Below are positions 61,274-64,000 of a DNA stretch of 64,000 bases, in pieces (position 1 is the first letter of the stretch; each line of letters begins with the position of its first letter). Source of the DNA: Caproicibacterium argilliputei (GTDB lineage: Bacteria > Bacillota > Clostridia > Oscillospirales > Acutalibacteraceae); the NCBI RefSeq assembly GCF_029211325.2, contig NZ_CP135996.1, positions 496,001-560,000 of the forward strand. Reading direction: 5' to 3'. The position numbers and the translations under genes were made by a program. A model generated the notes under the pieces. The model saw only the letters and a list, made by a program, of their open reading frames with translations, searched no databases and had not been told where the DNA came from.

Positions 61274-61672
61274 ATGGCAGTTTGTCAGAGTTACAGGAAC
61301 TTGAATCGGGATGAAATTTTTGAGGTGCTGGACAGTGCCGAATACTGCAGGCTGGGAACCGCACAGGAAGATCAGCCGTATGTGGTTCCCATGTATTACC
61401 GGTGGCGGTTTGACGAAAACGGCCGCGCCTGGTTTCGTCTGTTCAGCGAACCCTGCGGCCGGAAAATGGACGAAATGGAGGCAAACAGCCTGGTCGCACT
61501 GGAGATGGAACTGCCAGTGGATGGGGCAATCCGCACGGTGGTCGTGCAGGGGCGGGTGTACCGGTTTGTTCCACCTTGCGGGCCGGATCTGCGGAGCATT
61601 GAAGTGTACGCGGCGGAAATTTCGGGCAGGGAGATTACCTCTGTCCTGAACGAAGGGAGCGATCTTTCATGA
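61274..61672 (+). CDS. Pyridoxamine 5'-phosphate oxidase-like flavoprotein (NimA-type)
   Basis: A 132-residue split-barrel flavin-binding protein. The pattern EIFEVLDSAEYCRLGTAQEDQPYVVPMYY at residues 14-42 matches the NimA/HugZ-like PNPOx branch, and RKMDEMEANSLVALEME follows. Cytosolic. Relatives bind FMN, F420 or heme and reduce small molecules; the substrate is unknown. No strong ribosome site precedes ATG 61274 (AGAGGGTGACGTTTC is the best), so expression is probably low. Confidence 0.78.
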   Translation: MAVCQSYRNLNRDEIFEVLDSAEYCRLGTAQEDQPYVVPMYYRWRFDENGRAWFRLFSEPCGRKMDEMEANSLVALEMELPVDGAIRTVVVQGRVYRFVPPCGPDLRSIEVYAAEISGREITSVLNEGSDLS

Positions 61673-61893
61673 GGAACTGCAGACGGAACTGCCGTTCAAA
61701 CAGCAGCTCGACACAGAGCAGCTGGCAGCCGACGATGCAGATGTATGCCGGCAGCGCGGAAAATCTGGGGCAGTCCATTGCCGCCATCAAGCAGGCACAG
61801 TGTGACAGTCAGCGCCGCGCGGCGGAAACACAGGGCTTGGCGTGCAGGCTGCGTTTCGGCGGATTGCCGCCCACGCGGTTTTCGTGCGCCTAA
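61669..61893 (+). CDS. Small hypothetical protein
   Basis: A 74-codon frame whose ATG overlaps the preceding stop (ATGA) and has GGGAG 8 bases upstream, as in coupled genes. The composition (Asn/Ser/Gln/Arg/Cys-rich start) matches no family I recognise and the second half looks non-protein-like, so it may be spurious. Confidence 0.3.
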   Translation: MRNCRRNCRSNSSSTQSSWQPTMQMYAGSAENLGQSIAAIKQAQCDSQRRAAETQGLACRLRFGGLPPTRFSCA

Positions 61894-61917
61894 GGGTTCC
61901 AAGCTGTTCGTGGAGAA

Positions 61918-61959
61918 AAAAAGTGGGCTGCCGGTTTTTTGTCCGGCGGCCCACTTTTC
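61918..61959 (-). terminator. Bidirectional terminator after the ROK kinase gene
   Basis: AAAAGTGGGC-GCCGG pairs with CCGGC-GCCCACTTTT; long T-tracts flank both arms, serving both convergent transcripts. Confidence 0.88.
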
Positions 61960-61970
61960 CAAGTGCCAAG

Positions 61971-62849
61971 TTATTTTTCGGCAAGATGCACGGCACCGAG
62001 CAGACCGGCCATGTTGCCGAGCGCGGCTTTTTCCAGGTGCACAGCGCGGTGGTTGGGCATTAAAGTCTGCGGGAGTTTTTGCCGAATGCGGTCCAGAATC
62101 AGCGGTTCGTTCATGATGCCGCCGCCCAAAACGACACAGGGCGGGTTCCATGCGTGGATGAGCGAAACCAACCCCCAGAGGATTTCCTCAATCCAGTCCT
62201 GTACAATTTGGTACAATTGCGGCTGCTTTGGCAAGCGGGCAAAAACTTCCCGACCGGAAAGCTGCAGGCCGGTTTCTTCCTGCACTCGGCGGCAGAGTGC
62301 GCCGGCAGAAGCGTAGGCTTCGTAGCAGCCGTGGCCGCCGCAGGTGCAGGGGAGACCGCCTGCGTGTGTCAGAATGTGACCGAATTCGCCGGCTGCACAG
62401 GACGCTCCGTGATAGATGCTGCCGTTCTGCACGATGGCGCCGCCGATGCCGGTGCCGTAGGTCAGGCACAGAAAGCTGTCATAGGGCTTTCCAGCGCCAA
62501 AATACGCTTCGCCCAGTGCGGCGGCGTTGACATCGTTTTCCACGGTGACCGGAACGCCGAAGGCTTCTTCCAACAAGCGTTTGACCGGCGTGCCGGTGTA
62601 ACCGGGCAGGTTTTCTGTGGCAAACAGAATGGTACCCGAAACCGGATTTACCTGCCCTGCGGTACTGACGGCGATGCGGTCAAAGCTGCCCATGGATTTG
62701 AGAATTTTCTGCACAGTCTGCATCAAAGTTTCTGCTCCCAGAAAAGCGTTGGTCGGTGTTTCGGAAACTTCCTTTTGAGAAACCGGCTGACCGGTGTAAA
62801 GCAAGGATTTTACTGCGGTTCCGCCGATGTCCAATGCTGCGATTTTCAA
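61971..62849 (-). CDS. ROK-family sugar kinase
   Basis: About 292 residues. The phosphate loop DIGGTAVKS is at residues 6-14, then the sugar-binding ENDVNAAALGEA and TYGTGIGGAIV. A zinc-binding segment has His in GEFGHI and Cys in CTCGGHGCYE. It phosphorylates a hexose or N-acetylhexosamine. Start: TTG 62849 with GGAGG 7 bases upstream; an earlier TTG (62870) precedes that ribosome site. Convergent with the amino-sugar operon, it is a good candidate for the GlcNAc/ManNAc kinase that feeds NanE (NanK-like). Glucose or fructose kinase activity is the alternative. Confidence 0.88.
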   Translation of the reverse strand: MKIAALDIGGTAVKSLLYTGQPVSQKEVSETPTNAFLGAETLMQTVQKILKSMGSFDRIAVSTAGQVNPVSGTILFATENLPGYTGTPVKRLLEEAFGVPVTVENDVNAAALGEAYFGAGKPYDSFLCLTYGTGIGGAIVQNGSIYHGASCAAGEFGHILTHAGGLPCTCGGHGCYEAYASAGALCRRVQEETGLQLSGREVFARLPKQPQLYQIVQDWIEEILWGLVSLIHAWNPPCVVLGGGIMNEPLILDRIRQKLPQTLMPNHRAVHLEKAALGNMAGLLGAVHLAEK

Positions 62850-63049
62850 GCGGGCACCTCCTCCAGGCAAAGGATTGTTTAACGGTTTTTCTTTTTTCTA
62901 TTATCGCGCAGCAGCCGCAAACTTGCAAGGAAACGGCCGTATTCTGAAGGTACTTTCAATTTTTCTTCTGAAACTGCTTTTTTGAAAAATTCGTCGTGGC
63001 AGGCGAATCTGGCCCCGCTTTCGCGGGCAGGGCAGAGGAGGTGAGCAGT

Positions 63050-63346
63050 GTGGAAACGGAAAGACAGCCGGAGACTGCGGCCCTGGCGCTGCAGAGCGCC
63101 CGCTCCGCGCACCATCGTCTGGATCGTCTGGAAGCGGACGTGAAGGATATTCACGCACTGGCGCAGGCAATGGCTGCAACCCAAAAGGAAATGGAAAACA
63201 TGAAGGAGGACATGGGGGATGTCAAAAAAAATCTTGCGGTGCTGACTGCACGGCCGGGCAGAAAATGGGAGCTGCTGGTCAACACGGTCATCGCTTCGGT
63301 TTCAACGGGTTTGGTAAGTGCGGCTTTGGTTTTGTTTTTGAAGTGA
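63050..63346 (+). CDS. Phage-type small membrane protein (XhlA-like)
   Basis: A 98-residue protein. A coiled coil (~20-70, with HHRLDRLEADVKDIHALAQAM and EMENMKEDMGDVKKNLAVL heptads) is followed by RPGRKWELLVNTV and one C-terminal membrane span (~78-96). This layout is that of XhlA-like accessory proteins next to phage holins. The GTG 63050 start has GGAGG 7 bases upstream. It is followed 13 bases later by the holin gene. Confidence 0.7.
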   Translation: METERQPETAALALQSARSAHHRLDRLEADVKDIHALAQAMAATQKEMENMKEDMGDVKKNLAVLTARPGRKWELLVNTVIASVSTGLVSAALVLFLK

Positions 63347-63359
63347 GGAGGAAGTTTTT

Positions 63360-63812
63360 ATGAGTTTGACAGCAGCAATTGTGGTGGTGGCTTCGGCAGT
63401 TTGCCTGGTGGCGGTTTGCTGGTTGGTGCACACACTTGGCAAGAACGAAACAACGGTTTTGAAGGGGCTGACGGCGGCGGGAACTGCCGCGGAGGCGGCG
63501 GATAAACTTACAGATGCACTGAAAGAGGTGCTGCCGGACAACAAAGGGGTTTTGCTGCTCGACAAAATTGTAGATTACGCAAAAATCGGGGTGCAGGCGG
63601 CGGAGCAGCTGGCAAAAAGCGGGCAGATTGATGCCAAGGCCCGCAAGGAAACCGCTACCAACTATCTGCTGGCGGTTCTGAAAGCGGCAGGGGTGGAGGT
63701 AACGCCGGAAATCCAAACGGCGATTGATGGTGCGGTAGAGTGCGCCGTCGCCGCGCTGCCGGCTTCCAATCTTGCGGCGCAGCTGCAGGAAATCACAAAG
63801 CAGGGTTCCTGA
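63360..63812 (+). CDS. Phage holin, LLH family
   Basis: 150 residues. A single N-terminal membrane span (~4-25, LTAAIVVVASAVCLVAVCWLVHTLG) is followed by a helical cytosolic part. The segment LLDKIVDYAKIGVQAAEQLAKSGQIDAKARKETATNYLLAVLKAAGVEV is the mark of the LLH holin family. AGGAGG precedes ATG 63360. Holins make membrane holes that release an endolysin. No amidase or other lysin gene, and no other phage gene, is visible in the remaining sequence. Confidence 0.87.
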   Translation: MSLTAAIVVVASAVCLVAVCWLVHTLGKNETTVLKGLTAAGTAAEAADKLTDALKEVLPDNKGVLLLDKIVDYAKIGVQAAEQLAKSGQIDAKARKETATNYLLAVLKAAGVEVTPEIQTAIDGAVECAVAALPASNLAAQLQEITKQGS

Positions 63813-63822
63813 ATTTGCCCGT

Positions 63823-63859
63823 GACCGCCGCAGAGTTTCAGTTCTGCGGCGGCCTTTTT
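63823..63859 (+). terminator. Terminator of the holin pair
   Basis: ACCGCCGCAGA pairs with TCTGCGGCGG(C) around a short loop; six T follow. The final 140 bases to the window end include a TATAAT at about 63951 and no gene that can be supported. Confidence 0.85.
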
Positions 63860-64000
63860 TGGCGTTTGCAGCGGAAACCAAGAAATATCTCTAATAATTC
63901 CGGTGCTTTTTCTGTAAATCTTCCGATAGGAATTTTATACGGAAAACGGTTATAATGAAACAGGAAATTTCTCTGGTTGGTTTACGAAGCGTAACGAACC

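Noticed and set aside
63951..63956. TATAAT near the window end as a promoter
   Set aside because: No acceptable -35 lies 16-18 bp upstream and the gene it would serve is outside the window.

Overview
The window reads as chromosomal DNA of a moderately GC-rich, low-oxygen-type Firmicute of class Clostridia, most likely an Oscillospiraceae/Ruminococcaceae relative. The basis is strong AGGAGG-type ribosome sites, sigma-A promoters with 17-bp spacers, many lipoproteins with Ser/Thr/Ala-rich linkers, PyrK/PyrD-type class IB dihydroorotate dehydrogenase, YesM/YesN-type two-component sensing, DegV, DUF1292 and DUF815 proteins, and an initiator tRNA. The species cannot be named from sequence alone.

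Layout. 0-9 kb is a decaying carbon-metabolism region. It holds an intact 2-keto-3-deoxygluconate kinase, a 5'-truncated GPH sugar transporter, an AraC regulator, a MerR regulator broken by a 118-bp tandem duplication, a flavin oxidoreductase/epimerase fusion broken by frameshifts and deletions, and an intact SDR. 9-14.8 kb is a complete L-rhamnose module (AraC regulator, rhaB, rhaA, rhaD, rhaT). 14.8-27.4 kb is housekeeping: CBS-type pyrophosphatase, tRNA-fMet and tRNA-Ser, DUF815 ATPase, a binding-protein/peptidoglycan-binding lipoprotein, DegV, a rod-like non-coding RNA candidate, DUF1292, a gene-free ~0.9-kb transcription unit that looks like a large structured RNA, malic enzyme, a YdcF-like protein, and serC-serA. 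27.4-34.2 kb holds pyrC-pyrF-pyrK-pyrD, a histidine phosphatase, ruvX, a methyltransferase and a pyridoxal/pyridoxamine kinase. 34.2-37.5 kb is a cell-wall pair: an FHA-SEDS polymerase and a class B penicillin-binding protein. 37.5-40.7 kb is a TPP-riboswitch-controlled thiamine-precursor ABC transporter.

40.8-50.1 kb is a carbohydrate ABC importer without its own ATPase, followed by a YesM/YesN two-component system, a lipoprotein and a metallophosphoesterase. 50.1-62.9 kb is an amino-sugar locus: RpiR/SIS regulator behind an attenuator-like leader, GH20 hexosaminidase, a second CUT1 importer, a GHL10-GNAT-GNAT fusion protein, a DUF4127 protein, ManNAc-6-P epimerase NanE and, convergently, a ROK kinase. 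The last kilobase carries an isolated two-gene phage-type holin module.

How it works together: rhamnose enters by RhaT and is cleaved by RhaA/B/D. N-acetylated amino-sugar oligosaccharides enter by the 53-56-kb importer, are trimmed inside the cell by GH20, phosphorylated (ROK) and epimerised (NanE). Both ABC sugar importers must borrow a shared ATPase from elsewhere. The most novel-looking items are the ~870-nt candidate RNA at 21.58-22.46 kb and the GHL10-GNAT/DUF4127/NanE cluster.
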